Source of the DNA: Heterocephalus glaber
Taxonomy: Eukaryota > Chordata > Mammalia > Rodentia > Bathyergidae
Assembly (NCBI RefSeq): GCF_000247695.1
Contig: NW_004624734.1
Span: forward strand, 11,543,389 to 11,607,388
Length of the DNA stretch: 64,000 nt
Direction of reading: 5' to 3'
In this document: positions 1 to 10,599 of the stretch, piece after piece
Layout of the letters: each line of letters opens with the position of its first letter
Position numbering within the stretch: the stretch's first letter is position 1
Notes under the pieces: model-generated
The model's input: the letters and a program-made list of their open reading frames with translations, nothing else
What the model was told of the DNA's origin: nothing
Database searches by the model: none
Translations under genes and position numbers: made by a program

Positions 1-239
1 ACAAGAGACTATGCTGATTAACAGTAGAGATAGGCTTAATGTAGACCTTTAAAAGATCTTAAGTGTTGTTTTAGTCCAAGTTTGCTAATATTTATTGATT
101 CATATGATGTGGGCATCAGAATAGAAGCCAGCTGAAAACAATTTATATGGTCATACAACTGTGTACCAACTGGATAGCTCTAGTTTTAAGTTTCTAAAGT
201 TTGTTGATTTTCTTAATTTGTGAAGGATTTTTATAAGGC

Positions 240-334
240 TTTTTTTTTTCCCCTTTTTTTGGTACCAGGGATCGAACTTGGGACCTTGCGGTTGCAAGGC
301 AGGCGGTGGAACCACTGAGCTAAATCCCCGGCCC
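240..334 (-). mobile_element. ID SINE
   Basis: The reverse complement of the ID consensus (tRNA-Ala derived, with A and B boxes, ending in ggtacc and a short A tail). It is flanked by the 8-base repeat tataaggc (232-239 and 335-342). The copy is close to the other young IDs in the window. Confidence 0.93.
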
Positions 335-740
335 TATAAGGCATTGTTTATATGGGAAAAAAATTAGTTGTTTTGGTTAGGATTTAGAGCTGATGGTAAA
401 GTTTGGTGCCATTATGCTGTTATAGCTAAAAATCCAGAAATGTTTAAATCGTGTTCTGCCAGCCTATTCTTCCTTAGGAACCATGAGGGATCTGTCTGTA
501 AGAAATAGTAGCTACTGGTAGTAGGAATCAGATTACCATTTAGTAAGAGTTGTGCATACTTTTGATACACCAGTGTAGAATTCTTCTATAAAAGTGAATT
601 GGTGCAAGTAGATTAGGCTTAAGGCCTAAGTGACGCCTCCCTACTTCCCTCCTAACCCCATCTGACATCTTGGGCCAAGCATATGCAGTGTGCAGTTTAA
701 AAGGCTAGAAGAGAGAACAAACTGGCCAGTGAACAACATG

Positions 741-1098
741 TGTCTTAGTTTGAACTTCTATAACAGATGCCATAAACTGGATAGCATAAACAACAGACAT
801 TTATTTCTCAGTTCTGGAAGCTGGAAAGTCAAAAGTCAAAGTACTGGCAGCTCCAGTCTCTGGTTGGGACTGGCTTCCTGGTTTGTATGTGGTTGTCTTC
901 TCATTATGTCCTCCCTGAGCAGAAGCAGCGAAAGAGGAAGCAACCATGATCTCTCTAGCCTTTTTTTGTAAGAGCATTAGTCCATCACAAGGGCTCCACA
1001 CTCGTGAATTAATTACCTCCCAAAGGTGCCATTTCCAAAAACCATTACTTTAGAAATTAGGGTTTCAACATGTGAAACAAACATTGAGACCATAGCAC
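741..1098 (-). mobile_element. MaLR-type solo LTR, antisense
   Basis: The sequence follows the antisense MaLR (ERVL-related) LTR layout: it opens with cttagtttgaacttctataa, runs through a 'tttatttctcagttctgg' block (antisense of the poly(A) region) and ends at accatagca. It is decayed and has no coding capacity. The subfamily is uncertain. Confidence 0.6.
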
Positions 1099-1205
1099 CA
1101 GGTCCAAGGCTCCTTGAATCCATTTAGCCAGCTACTGTATATATTGAAGAGAGAAGTCCAAATACTGGCTGATGTGCTCCAGGGAGGTGAACTATCCTGA
1201 CATTT

Positions 1206-1275
1206 GAGGCCAAAACAACAACAACAGCAACAACAACAAAAACAAAAAACAAAAGAGAAAGAAAAAGAAAAAAGT
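1206..1275 (+). repeat. (CAA)n / A-rich simple repeat
   Basis: A-rich stretch of CAA units grading into AAAG-type repeats. It may be the tail of an old SINE that I cannot otherwise recognise. Confidence 0.8.
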
Positions 1276-1920
1276 GCACACCTATGGAGACTGATCTTTT
1301 AACACAGTGACTCTACCACTAACTGCCCACTCAGAGTTTTGGACTCTTGAATTGTTAGATTACTAGTAACTTCTCTTACCTTTGGGGAGAATTAGAAAAG
1401 GAGTTGGGCATAGGGATGGGGTAGGAAAAAGAGCAAAAGTTCTTTTTCTCCTAGAACCACAATAAAATACTACTGGATGTGAAGAAAGACAGTGATTTTA
1501 GTGTCCATAATGCGTGCCTGTTTCTGCTACATTCTGGTTGCAGGCATGAAGGTATCTTTACTTCTGATCAGCCCGTTGTGGACTTTACTAAGGCTTGTGA
1601 GTGACTCCCAAATACTCAAGAGTTTTCTGCAATTGGTGATGTTTTTGTCACCTTTAGGGTGGAATAAAATGTGTAAATATTTTAAGCCTTATGCTAATAA
1701 ATGTTAATATTGTTACCGAGAAGTCTGAGCTCTTTGTAGGTTAATGATTTAATTAAGAGACATACAGTTTATTTTTAGAACTTAATGTTCAAAGGCTTTA
1801 ATCACAATGACAAAATAATAGCATTGAAATGAGAACTATTTAGACGCCTAGACTAACGTGCTTGAATACGTGTTTTTCATTGTTTAGGATTCCAAGTATG
1901 ATAACTATTCATTTGCTTTG

Positions 1921-2007
1921 TTTGTTTCTGATGCTGGTGATCAAACCTAGGGCTTTCTTTGTTCATGCTAAGCACATGTTCTACGTCTGAGCTACACTGC
2001 CTGTGCT
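1921..2007 (-). mobile_element. Old ID-like SINE
   Basis: A diverged reverse-complement ID: 'ggtgatcaaacctagggc' (B-box side) and 'gagctacactgcctgtgct' (A-box side) remain. No clear target-site duplication. Confidence 0.65.
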
Positions 2008-2191
2008 ACCGTTTGCCAATGTGGGTTTTGCCATTAACACAGTGAAAAAAATCTTTATAATTAACAAATACTCCCCCATTCCTAAATATGATTGAGTTTC
2101 CTGTTGATTTTATTTTGTGGTACTGAGTACTCAGAATTTAACCCTAAAACAGAAAAAATAATCATTTGAGAAAAATAATCTAGGCTTTGCA

Positions 2192-2600
2192 CTGTCAGGT
2201 AAAAGGGCTGAAAACCAAGACCAGACCAGGCCACAACAAGCCTTTATTAGGGGAATAGATCTGCCGGGCTGTCTCTGAACAAAGGAGAGACAAAAGCAAT
2301 ATGGCCGGGGCAGGGAGAGTCTTTTATAGAGACTAGGGTGGGGTTTGTAGGGGCTGAGGTGGGGTTGAGTGAGGTAGTGACTAGGGAATGGAGGAGCCGG
2401 TGATGTCACTAGGTGGTAGGAGGTGAGTGAGTATTAGGTTACTTTCTAGGCGGGAACAGGGGCATGCTGGGAAGAAGGGTTTATTGGTGGGAGCAACCAT
2501 CTTGGCATGATGTCACACAGGGGAGGAGGCAAGGCACGATAGGAAGAGGGCAGCTACTATACATAATAGCTGCTGAGGTAGTGGGAGACCTATCATGCAC
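2192..2600 (-). mobile_element. Endogenous retrovirus LTR, antisense
   Basis: On the minus strand this block has the order of an LTR: GC-rich U3, a TATA box (tctataaaag, 2321-2330), then an AATAAA poly(A) signal (2243-2248) about 75 bases later, with the T-rich/GC-rich U5 beyond. It is more GC-rich than its flanks and unlike the MaLR copies here. Limits are approximate and I could not fix a duplication. No retroviral internal genes are attached, so it is probably a solo LTR. Confidence 0.65.
2321..2330 (-). promoter_or_regulatory. LTR TATA box
   Basis: Minus-strand tctataaaag in the LTR at 2192-2600, correctly spaced before an AATAAA at 2248-2243. It would drive transcription antisense to RPS6KA5 if active. 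Confidence 0.5.
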
Positions 2601-2855
2601 AAAGTAACATAATGTTCAGGATGTAATTCAGAATTACCCTGCATATGAAGAATCAACAAAATGAAATATATGCCAGGAGTAAAGAAAAATCAAATGAGTC
2701 CTACCTTGAGGTGAATGAGATATTGGAAATAGTAGATAAGAATTTTAAAGATACTGTTATATCTTCGATGAAATAAAATGATACACTTTCGGCACAGGAA
2801 AAAAAATAGAAAAACTTACCAGACAAAACAATGAGAAGACCAAATGGAAGTTTTA

Positions 2856-2999
2856 TTTTTTTATTAGTATGTTTCCAGTGCATAATGAGCATATTCATTA
2901 TAGGAAGCTTGTACATGTACAGAACACATCTTAATTTTTTCTTTTTGTCCCCTTCCCCTTCCCTCCTTCCTTGTTCCCAACTCTTCTTCTTCTCCTCCC
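2856..2999 (-). mobile_element. 5'-truncated retroposon, probably L1 3' end
   Basis: A 144-base insert bounded by a perfect 16-base duplication (2840-2855 and 3000-3015, ccaaatggaagtttta). On the minus strand it opens with a G/A-rich polypurine tract like a rodent L1 3' UTR and ends in an A-rich tail next to the duplication. The duplication is certain; the L1 assignment is inferred. Confidence 0.7.
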
Positions 3000-3213
3000 C
3001 CAAATGGAAGTTTTAGAAGTGAAAACACAGTATTTAAAATATCACAAGATGAATTGAACAGTTGAATAAAAATATCAGAAGAAAAAGTAAGATAAAGCAA
3101 TGAAATTGAGCTAGTATCAAAACCAGAAAAGAAAGATATTAGAAAAAAATGAACAGAGAGTCAGGAAGAGAATGGGATAGAAAAAAATTATTTGAGAAAT
3201 TAAGGCCTAGATT

Positions 3214-3496
3214 TAGCCCCTAGCAGAGGTACATAACTATAATCTCAACTACTGGGGTGGCTGAGGCAGGAAATTGAAAGTTCAAGACTAACCTGTGCAA
3301 CTTAGTGAAACCCCTTCTCAAAATAAAAAATAGAGCCCGGGATTTAGCTCAGTGGTGCTGCCGCCTGCCTCCCAAGTGCAAGGTCCTAAGTTCGATATCC
3401 AATACCAAAAAAATAATAATAAAATAAAAAATTAAAGGGCTGGGCTCAGTGGTAAAATGCCCCTGGGTTCAGTGCATACTACTGGAAAAAAAAAAA
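3214..3496 (+). mobile_element. B1-dID composite SINE
   Basis: A B1 monomer (to about 3330) is followed by an ID-derived half (about 3437-3485) and an A tail, the arrangement of B1-dID elements of non-murid rodents. A younger ID interrupts it at 3335-3412. Confidence 0.8.
3335..3412 (+). mobile_element. ID SINE inside B1-dID
   Basis: ID with A box (gatttagctcagtggtgctg) and a variant B box, ending in A-rich sequence. The flanking A-rich repeats are similar but imperfect. Confidence 0.85.
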
Positions 3497-4045
3497 ATCC
3501 CAAATTTGATGAAAAACAGAAACCTACAGATAAAAGATAATTAATATACAACAGAATAAACCCAAATAAGTATATGTTAAGACATATTGAGGCAAAACTT
3601 CAAAACCAAAGATAAAGAGCCATTGTTGAAACAAAAAATAACACATTTTACAACAGTCCATTTAATGACTGACATAACTTGAAACAATGGAGGCCAAAAG
3701 AGAATTGAATAATTTATTTAAAATGCTAGAAGAAAAGAAAAAAAGCCAGTCAATCCAGAATTCTCTGTCACAGAAAAATATCCTTCAACAACAAAGGTCA
3801 CTGTGGAGTTAGGGGTGATGATAACACAGCCTTGTGAATATACTAAAAACCACTGAATTCTACACTTTACAAGGGTGAATTTTATGCTGTATGCATAGTA
3901 TCTCAGTTAAAAAATCTTTAATGAAGGTAAAAATAAAAGTTTTTTCCAGGTAAAGGAAAACTCAATTTATCACCTGTACAAGGAATGTCAAAGGAAGTTC
4001 TTCAGGGTTAGGGGAAGTGATAACAGTTGAAACTTTGGATCCCTA
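3497..4045 (+). mobile_element. L1 relic, sense
   Basis: Matches the old mammalian L1M pattern 'aacaatggaggccaaaagag ... ccagaattctctgtcacag ... ggaagttcttcagg'. An L1M 3'-end-like block with a run to 'ttaaaaaatc' (about 3800-3925) lies within it. No open frame. Confidence 0.7.
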
Positions 4046-4059
4046 GAAAGGAGAAATCA

Positions 4060-4140
4060 GGGGCCAGGGATTTAGCTCAGTGGTTCTGGCGCCTGCCTTG
4101 CAAGCACAAGGTCCTGAGTATGATCCCCGGTACCCCCCAA
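4060..4140 (+). mobile_element. ID SINE
   Basis: Near-consensus ID inserted in L1 sequence, with a perfect 13-base duplication aaaggagaaatca (4047-4059 and 4141-4153). Confidence 0.94.
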
Positions 4141-4188
4141 AAAGGAGAAATCATTAAATATGGAAAATATGTGGACACATGCAAAAGT

Positions 4189-4262
4189 CAGCCCCCCAGT
4201 CTCCCTCCACCTCTTCCTCCTCTCCCTCTTCCTTCTCCCCTTCCTCTTCCTTCTTTTGTTGT
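4189..4262 (+). repeat. CT-rich polypyrimidine tract
   Basis: About 75 bases of C/T-rich triplet-like sequence (tcctcctctccctcttcc). Confidence 0.8.
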
Positions 4263-4270
4263 TTTTCTTG

Positions 4271-4338
4271 GGGAAAGGTCTCACTATGTAGCTCAGGTAG
4301 GTGTCGCATTCACTATGTAGCCCAGGCAGGCCTCCTAG
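4271..4338 (-). mobile_element. B1 fragment
   Basis: Contains 'ggtctcactatgtagctcag' and a partial second copy of the same motif, the antisense 3' part of B1. Confidence 0.6.
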
Positions 4339-4435
4339 CATTTAAAAAATACTAATTGATTAAACACTACAGTGAAAAGCCTGGCAGCACCCCCCCCCCC
4401 GCCCCGTTAGCAGTTGAAAACCTGGTTAGAACAGT

Positions 4436-4925
4436 CCTGAAATAAACCACACTTACATGGCTAATTGGTTTTTTACAAAGGAGCCAACATTATTTAATGG
4501 TGAAAAGATACAGGTTTTTTCTTCTATAAGTGTTACTGGAACAACTGGAAATCTGAGGGGAAAAAAAATGAATCTTGACACCTCAATTGTACAAGTAAGT
4601 TAATTCATAATGGGTCATAAACTTAAATGTAAGAGCTGAACTACTAAACTTCCAAAGGAAGAAATAGGACAATATCTTTGTGACATTGGCATGCCATGGA
4701 TTTCTTAGATAGGATCCAAAAATTTAACAAAATAGACCATCAAAATTTTAAATATTTTGCTTTTAAAAGTACACCCAAAATTTTTTAGGGTGATGAAACT
4801 TTTAAATCTTGATTGTGGAAGAAGTTTCATGATAATATATAATTAAAGTACTAAAATTCATCAAACTGGTCATTTCAAATGAATGCATTGTATTGTATGC
4901 AAGTTATACCTCAATAAAACATGGA
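4436..4925 (+). mobile_element. L1 relic: ORF2 end and 3' UTR
   Basis: The sequence follows L1M ORF2 C-terminal and 3' UTR order, ending 'gttatacctcaataaaac'. Many stops. Sense relative to RPS6KA5. Confidence 0.75.
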
Positions 4926-5694
4926 ATTAGATTAGCTGAAGATTTTTGATGTTCAGATGTCTTAGTTAATTTTCCCTTTAAGCAAAATAACTGACCTATG
5001 AGCTCTTTGCTTCTGTTTCTTAGCACTTCCAAAGCAAAATAAAAAGTAAAATAGAGTCAGGGTTAAATGGAGAATAATATTACTTTTGTAACATTACCAG
5101 TCAATAATTTTACTAAATAATAAACCAAGTTAATGTCTTTCATATCTAAAGGATAGAAAGACATTAACCAAAGGAGTGTTATCTGACAATCCTAGATAAT
5201 AGTTTTGAGGATTATTGCTAGAATTAAGGTCTCTGTATCCCATTCTGATTCAGTCACAACCACCTGGTCCCCAAGTGAGATTAAGACAGTGAGGGAAAAA
5301 TCATGGAGTACATTAGGACAAGCACAATCTTTGATCCTGTCCCCGAACCGAATCCCTCACCTCAGGACACCAGGCTGGACTCCATGGACCTGCTTGTTAG
5401 GGGTCAGGGTCCCTTTTCCCTAAGCAGATACCCTGTAAGCTTATTCAATGGAACTTCACCCTTCTTAGGCAAGAAAAGGCCAGAAAAGATAAACTAAGGA
5501 TAATCTTAAGGTAGAAAAGAGGTTTTTTAGAAAAAATAAGCTCAAGGGTAATCTTTTTTGAAGCCCAGTATTCTTTAGTTTTCCTAGGACCTGGGACTTG
5601 TGGTATGGGAGAGGGAAGAACTAATGTCAAGCTCTGCCTTACCTCCCTAGTCATCTGAGTACAGTTTTGATTGAAAAGCAATACAAAAGTAAAT

Positions 5695-5824
5695 GAGCAC
5701 ACATGTAATCCCAGCACTCGGGAGGCTGAGGCCAGGAGGATTGCTGCAAGTTCAAGGCCAGCCTGGGCTTACAAAGCGAGACACTGTCTCAGTCAATCAC
5801 TGAATGAATGAATGAATGAATGAA
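5695..5824 (+). mobile_element. B1 SINE with GAAT microsatellite tail
   Basis: B1 monomer (taatcccagcactcgggagg to cgagacactgtctcag), 5'-truncated. Its tail has become (GAAT)n at about 5804-5823. Confidence 0.85.
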
Positions 5825-6615
5825 ACTCGGCTGCTAAGGCATTGAGAGAGGAAACTAAAGAGAACAAACCTTGAAATATTGGAACCAACTTCTCATTACT
5901 TGGAAACTTTTGCACCTACAGAAGGAATCAGGTGCGCTTCATCTGGAGACCTGTCAGTTCTTTTTCCTGGGGTGGGAGGTTGCAGAAGCCCTGAGATCAC
6001 ATAGCAGGCAAAGTCTTAGTTCCTATCAGACACAAAATATAGAGGTAGGAGATTCTGAACAAAAGCAACCCTTCACAGATCATCTGAAAGATCTTTGTGA
6101 ATGACCAGGGTTTTCCAGATGGTATACTTTGTAGCAAAAAGTTAATTAATTTGTAATCTCTTTTAATTTCCTATGAAAACAGTTCTGTGGATAGTGAAGA
6201 AAGGCTATATAACAAAGATAGTTCCTTATCTTCCCAGTCTAGCAGCAAGTAGAGATATGGGGGAAATACAATCTATGTGTAATGCTTCTAGAAATCTGAG
6301 CTTTTACATTTCTCAGTAAATAAAAGATGAGTCTTGAGAGGGAGAACTAAGAATAATTATTTTTAACATCTGCCTCAAATTATGTCTTAAGCTTTTAAAA
6401 TAACAACAGAATTTAACACTCAATTATAAGAAAGTCCAATCATTATTTTTAAATTGGTTGTCTCTTTTGAACTTTTAACATACTATATTCGACTTGACAT
6501 ACTAGAGGAAGATATTGCTATTGTGTGTTAAAGATACTATGTTTTTGGTATTCATTTGAGATTCGTACTTCTATCAATGTGACCTCTATGCTGAGGCATT
6601 GTACATTGATTTGTT

Positions 6616-6712
6616 TTTTTGGTTTCTTGGGGTTTTTTGGTACCAGGGATCAGACTCAGGACCTTGCACTTGCCAGGCGGGCATGGTGCCACTGAGCTAA
6701 ATGCCTGGCTCT
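6616..6712 (-). mobile_element. ID SINE
   Basis: Reverse-complement ID with a perfect 15-base duplication, gtacattgatttgtt (6601-6615 and 6713-6727). Confidence 0.94.
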
Positions 6713-6754
6713 GTACATTGATTTGTTATCCCTATAAAATTGTGCATTAATAGT

Positions 6755-6935
6755 TAAACTCTTAAAAAGTAGAATGGTGGTTCCCAGGACTATGGAAAGG
6801 GGCCAAAGAGGGATTTCTGTTCAGTGGATATAGTTTATAGTCCTGTTGCACAGTAGCGTGCATGTAGTTAACACTTCTGCACACTTAACAATGGTTAAAA
6901 TGTTGAATTTTAAGTTACATATTTTGGCACAATTT
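6755..6935 (+). mobile_element. L1 3' UTR relic
   Basis: Contains 'agtagaatggtggttcccag' and 'atagttt..gtagttaacact' blocks typical of old L1M 3' UTRs. Decayed. Confidence 0.6.
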
Positions 6936-7002
6936 AAAATTTTAATTAAAATAATTGAATTTTTAATTAAAATTTTTAACTAAAATTTTATTCAATTTAA
7001 AT

Positions 7003-7039
7003 TTTTAGAATGTTAAATTGTGAATTTAACATTCTAAAA
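7003..7039. repeat. Perfect 17-bp inverted repeat, 3-base loop
   Basis: Arms 7003-7019 (ttttagaatgttaaatt) and 7023-7039 are exact complements around the loop gtg. The surrounding 6935-7045 is almost pure A/T with further short AT palindromes, so the region could extrude as a cruciform or form an RNA hairpin. Confidence 0.95.
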
Positions 7040-7127
7040 GACACTAAAACTGTTTATCTCCTGAAGTTCTTGTTTCAGTCTAATTTTCTTAAGGTAGTTG
7101 TCAAAGCATTAGTTTATTTACAAAGAT

Positions 7128-7550
7128 GTATTGGTGCTTATTACACACAGCAAACACTATAACTTTAATTTATTTAATTCTTATCACAACCCTATGAGGT
7201 AGTTCTTATATTTCTTTTATTTTATTACAGACATTTGTAAATATACAGAGAATTTGAAAGAATTGTATGAACACCCTTCTACTCACTATCTAGACTCTGC
7301 AATTAACATTTTGTTATATTTGTTTCATGACATATCTGCTCATACTTCTGTTCATCCACATCAGTTTATTTTACTTTTTTATAATGCTTTTCAAAGTAAA
7401 TTGCAAACATCAGTGTGCTTTAGGTTAGGTATTTTTTTATGATTCCTGTTGTACGTTATTGGGAACTGAGACAGAGAAGTAATTTGTTCAAGGTCACACA
7501 GTTTAAATGCAGAATAAGATCTGGATCAGGACTTTCTTAACACTTCTACA
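7128..7550 (-). mobile_element. MIR SINE split by an insertion
   Basis: The left part (7128-7215, 'accctatgaggtagttctta') and the right part (7462-7550, 'caaggtcacacag') are adjacent pieces of one antisense MIR. They are separated by about 240 bases of L1-like 3' UTR sequence. Confidence 0.7.
7220..7447. mobile_element. Old L1-like repeat within MIR
   Basis: Resembles an ancient L1 3' UTR block (aatttgaaagaattgtatga ... cattttgttatatttg ... aagtaaattgcaaacatca). It divides the MIR, so it is younger than the MIR. Confidence 0.5.
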
Positions 7551-8231
7551 GAATGCTAGTTCACATAATATTTGTATTTATCATAAAAAGTAATTTTGTG
7601 GTGAAATAAATGGACTATAGTATCTCAGTCTTGAAGATCTGTAGATCTTTGAGGTTCTGCAGTAAAGAAAGTGTTTAAACGCCAACCATTTCCAAATTTA
7701 TTTGACCAGGACACTGTCCTACTCAGACTTCCCCAACCATAACAACCATTAACATCTCCTAGGATAGGAGCAGAATTCAATGGTACATGCTGTGGGAAAT
7801 GCTCATATAAGATATCCTAATTTAATTTAGGTCAGAATACATTTTTCCAGTTTGTATTTTAAATATAGTCCTAGAGTTTACAGCTGGTAGGATCTTAGAG
7901 TTCACTGAGGCCAGGGCTTTCATTCCAGAAATGATGGAATGGAGATACAGAGTGTGCAAATGACTAATGTATAGTAACTCTGCTTATTGTTTTAGTGGCA
8001 GAAGTGGAACTAGAACACCCCAGAGATGGCATTTAGACACTCAGTAAATTTGCTGAATAAATAAATACATCTTCTAAATCTGCCCAGTTTTCTTTTTATT
8101 ACATGTCAGTGTATTATAATTTTTGTTTCTTTTCAGATTGTATTGGTAGTAGAGATTCTATTAATACTTTATGTTAAGCTTTGGTACAAATGATTCTAGT
8201 TACTAAATTCTTTACAAAGTTTTAGAGTTAT

Positions 8232-8320
8232 GGGCTGGGGATTTAGCTCAGTGGCACCATGCCTACCTGACAAGCGTAAGGTCCTGAGTTTAATCCCTCG
8301 CACCAAAAAAAAAAAAAAAA
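8232..8320 (+). mobile_element. ID SINE, variant subfamily
   Basis: ID with 'gtggcaccatgcctacc' in place of the usual 'gtggttccaccgcctgcc', a 17-base A tail, and a 16-base imperfect duplication. It lies 180 bases before exon 2. Confidence 0.9.
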
Positions 8321-8499
8321 GTTTTATAGATATTTAAAACATAAAAATTGCACAAAATATAGCTATACTGCTTAATAAGTTATTATAAAGTGATTTCAGG
8401 TTTAAGAAATAGAACTTTGCTGATATCTCAGAAATCTCTGGACCCCCTGCTATTGCTGAGCCATTTAATCATTTCTCTCTTTTTTCTTTTTTTTTTTAG

Positions 8500-8571
8500 C
8501 TAATTTAACAGGACATACAGAGAAAGTGGGGATTGAAAATTTTGAGCTCCTAAAGGTTCTAGGAACTGGAG
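8500..8571 (+). CDS. RPS6KA5: RPS6KA5 exon 2: start of N-terminal kinase domain
   Basis: Exon of 72 bases encoding residues 35 (last two codon bases) to 58 plus the first base of codon 59, human numbering. MSK1 is a nuclear serine/threonine kinase activated by ERK and p38; it phosphorylates CREB, ATF1 and histone H3. The translated end, ENFELLKVLGTG, is the start of the glycine-rich loop GTGAYGKV, which is completed in exon 3. The acceptor is a long T-rich tract plus AG; the donor is G|gtgagt. Both edges are phase 1 and agree with exon 3. Residue 41 is Thr where I recall Ala in human. A (CT)n tract begins about 25 bases after the donor. Identity is secure from exact agreement with the family across all four exons. 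Confidence 0.96.
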
Positions 8572-8596
8572 GTGAGTCTTAAGTTATTCTTTTTCT

Positions 8597-8630
8597 TTCT
8601 CTCTCTCTCTCTCTCTTTCTCTTTCTCTTT
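8597..8630 (+). repeat. (CT)n microsatellite after exon 2 donor
   Basis: A run of CT/CTTT units starting 25 bases after the exon 2 splice site. Length polymorphism is likely. A pyrimidine-rich tract here could bind PTB-type proteins (inference). Confidence 0.9.
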
Positions 8631-10114
8631 TTGTAAGAAGAAAAAAGTACTTCCTATGACAAAAGATTGATATCCCTGGTACAGAAGTCATTGAAAAATG
8701 TTAGAAGCATGAAGAATTCAATAGGAGAGGCCGCCAAAGAATATGAACAGACCACTCATAGAATAAATAGGCAGGCAAAAACTTAAAGAATCTCTTTTAC
8801 CTTGGGGAATATAAATTAGTTCAGCATTTATATAGGACACAATATTTTTAAGTTAGTAACATTTGTAGGGAATTTGTTATATATCAGGTACTCTGTAAAG
8901 TACTTTATAGATTGATTTATTCAGTCTTCACTCAATATTATTGATATCCAAAGTACATCATTTTTAATAATGAAAAACTCAGAAACCTAATGCTAGGGGT
9001 TTGATTCAATGGAACATGAATCTATATGTTCCATCATCTATATAATAGGATTGAAATTATCTGTATTTATTAACATTTTCAAAAGTTCTCTAAAATAAAT
9101 CTTTGAAAAAGGCTATAGAAGAGAATGTACAAAATACCATTTTCATAATATAGACAATTACATGAGTAAATGTGTACATGTGTTGTGTATGTAGAAAAGT
9201 CTCTGGGATATATCCAGGCAATAACACTGATGATCTCTGGGTGGGGGGATTTAGGTGATCTTTGTTTTCTGCTACACACTTTTGTGTCTTCTGAAAGTTG
9301 CCTGGCTCTGCTTCTGCTGCTCAGAGGTCCGAACTAGCCTCATTGATATCTGTCCTGTGCAGCTGTGGAGGATCCCCACACTTAGAAGAGCCCTGTATGT
9401 GGTCCAGTGCTCTGCTGTCACTGTTGTGGAATTCTTAATAATTCATGAGCAGGGCCCTGCATATTTTCATTTTGCCAGTTATGTGGCTGGTCTCATCAGG
9501 AATGTGCCTTTCCCTTCAGCTCTGTGCCTGGAATGCATGGCTCTGCAAGCACCACAGCTGTAAGAGCTGGCTATTCTCAGTTTTCTTCATTCAGTTGAAT
9601 GGGAAAGGAGGCTCTTAACTTTTTCCATCCTCAGTGGCCAGGGCTCTTTCCCTGAAACGGGAGGGAGGGCTTAGAGTACAGACCCTTTCTTCCCACTGAA
9701 GTTGAGCTTCACACCCTCAGGGATGTCTGTATGTTCTAAATTTCCCAAGCCCTAAAAGAGTGGATTATAGTATTCCTTTGAATGGTGTCTCCCAGAGTTT
9801 CTAAAATTCCAAACCTTCCAGCAGGGGAGAAACCCTTTCTCTTGGGCTTCCAACATCAAGCCCAGCCACTGCTATAGCCTCACATCCATATATTTAAGTA
9901 CACTTGTATGCATTGTCTTTAGGTCCTTTAGAATAAGCTTTCATACCTGGGGCCTTGCTGTACAAGGTCTGTATAAACGTCCCTGAGTAGTTTAGTATTG
10001 TATAGAGCCAACTTTAAAACTAGCAGTGGATAAGCTGTATCAACTGTTGTTTTGTTGTCAGAAAGTTTAGTGTAATTGTCAGCTTGAGTATTTTATACCT
10101 TTTGATCTTGTTTG

Positions 10115-10380
10115 TTTACATTACTAGGGATTGAACCCAGGGCCTTAATACTGAACTGCATTCCCATCCCTTTTCTTTTTTGGTACTGGGGATCAAACTT
10201 GGGTCCTTGGGCTTCCGAGGCAGGTGGTGGAACCACTGAGCTAAATCCCCGGCCCACCCATCCCTTTTTAATTTTGAGACAAGGTCTCACTAAATTGCCC
10301 AGGCTCAGCTTGAACTTGTGTTCCTCCTGCCTCAGCCTCCCAGGGTGCTGGGGTTATTGGCATGTGCCACCAGCCCTGAC
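10115..10380 (-). mobile_element. B1-dID composite SINE
   Basis: Antisense dID half (10115-10170) and B1 half (10270-10380: gagacaaggtctcactaaat to gccaccagccctgac). It is divided by a younger ID. Confidence 0.85.
10175..10256 (-). mobile_element. ID SINE in B1-dID
   Basis: Near-consensus ID with a perfect 12-base duplication cccatccctttt (10163-10174 and 10257-10268). Confidence 0.93.
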
Positions 10381-10599
10381 TTTGATCTTAAAGATGTATT
10401 TTTAAAAAACAAAATTAACCCTCCCCACCCCTGCCCCTAAAGAAAAAATGTTTTCAAACTAAGCAAAATAATCCTTCATCTCTACTTTTGTTTCCTATTT
10501 TGAAGCCACTATCTTCTCCAAGGAGAAAGAAAGCTACAAACCTGTGGTGACTCAGTTAGTTCTCTTGAAAATAGTGTTTAAGACAGCAACAGGTTTTAG

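Larger units (their letters stand above)
1..8499 (+). other. RPS6KA5: RPS6KA5 intron 1 (3' part)
   Basis: This is the downstream part of the intron that ends at the exon 2 acceptor. The acceptor is a T-rich tract followed by AG at 8498-8499. Human exon 1 encodes the first 34 residues plus the first base of codon 35, and no such sequence is present here, so exon 1 lies upstream. The visible content is interspersed repeats, listed separately. Stretches with nothing I recognise are 342-740, 1280-1910, 2010-2190, 2610-2839, 4926-5690, 5830-6600 and 7560-8225. Confidence 0.85.

Noticed and set aside
4060..4140. tRNA gene
   Set aside because: A and B boxes belong to an ID SINE; there is a target duplication and an A-rich end, and no full cloverleaf.
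9255..9563. 102-codon + strand frame
   Set aside because: No recognisable domain, no plausible exon signals and no family resemblance; a chance frame in intron.
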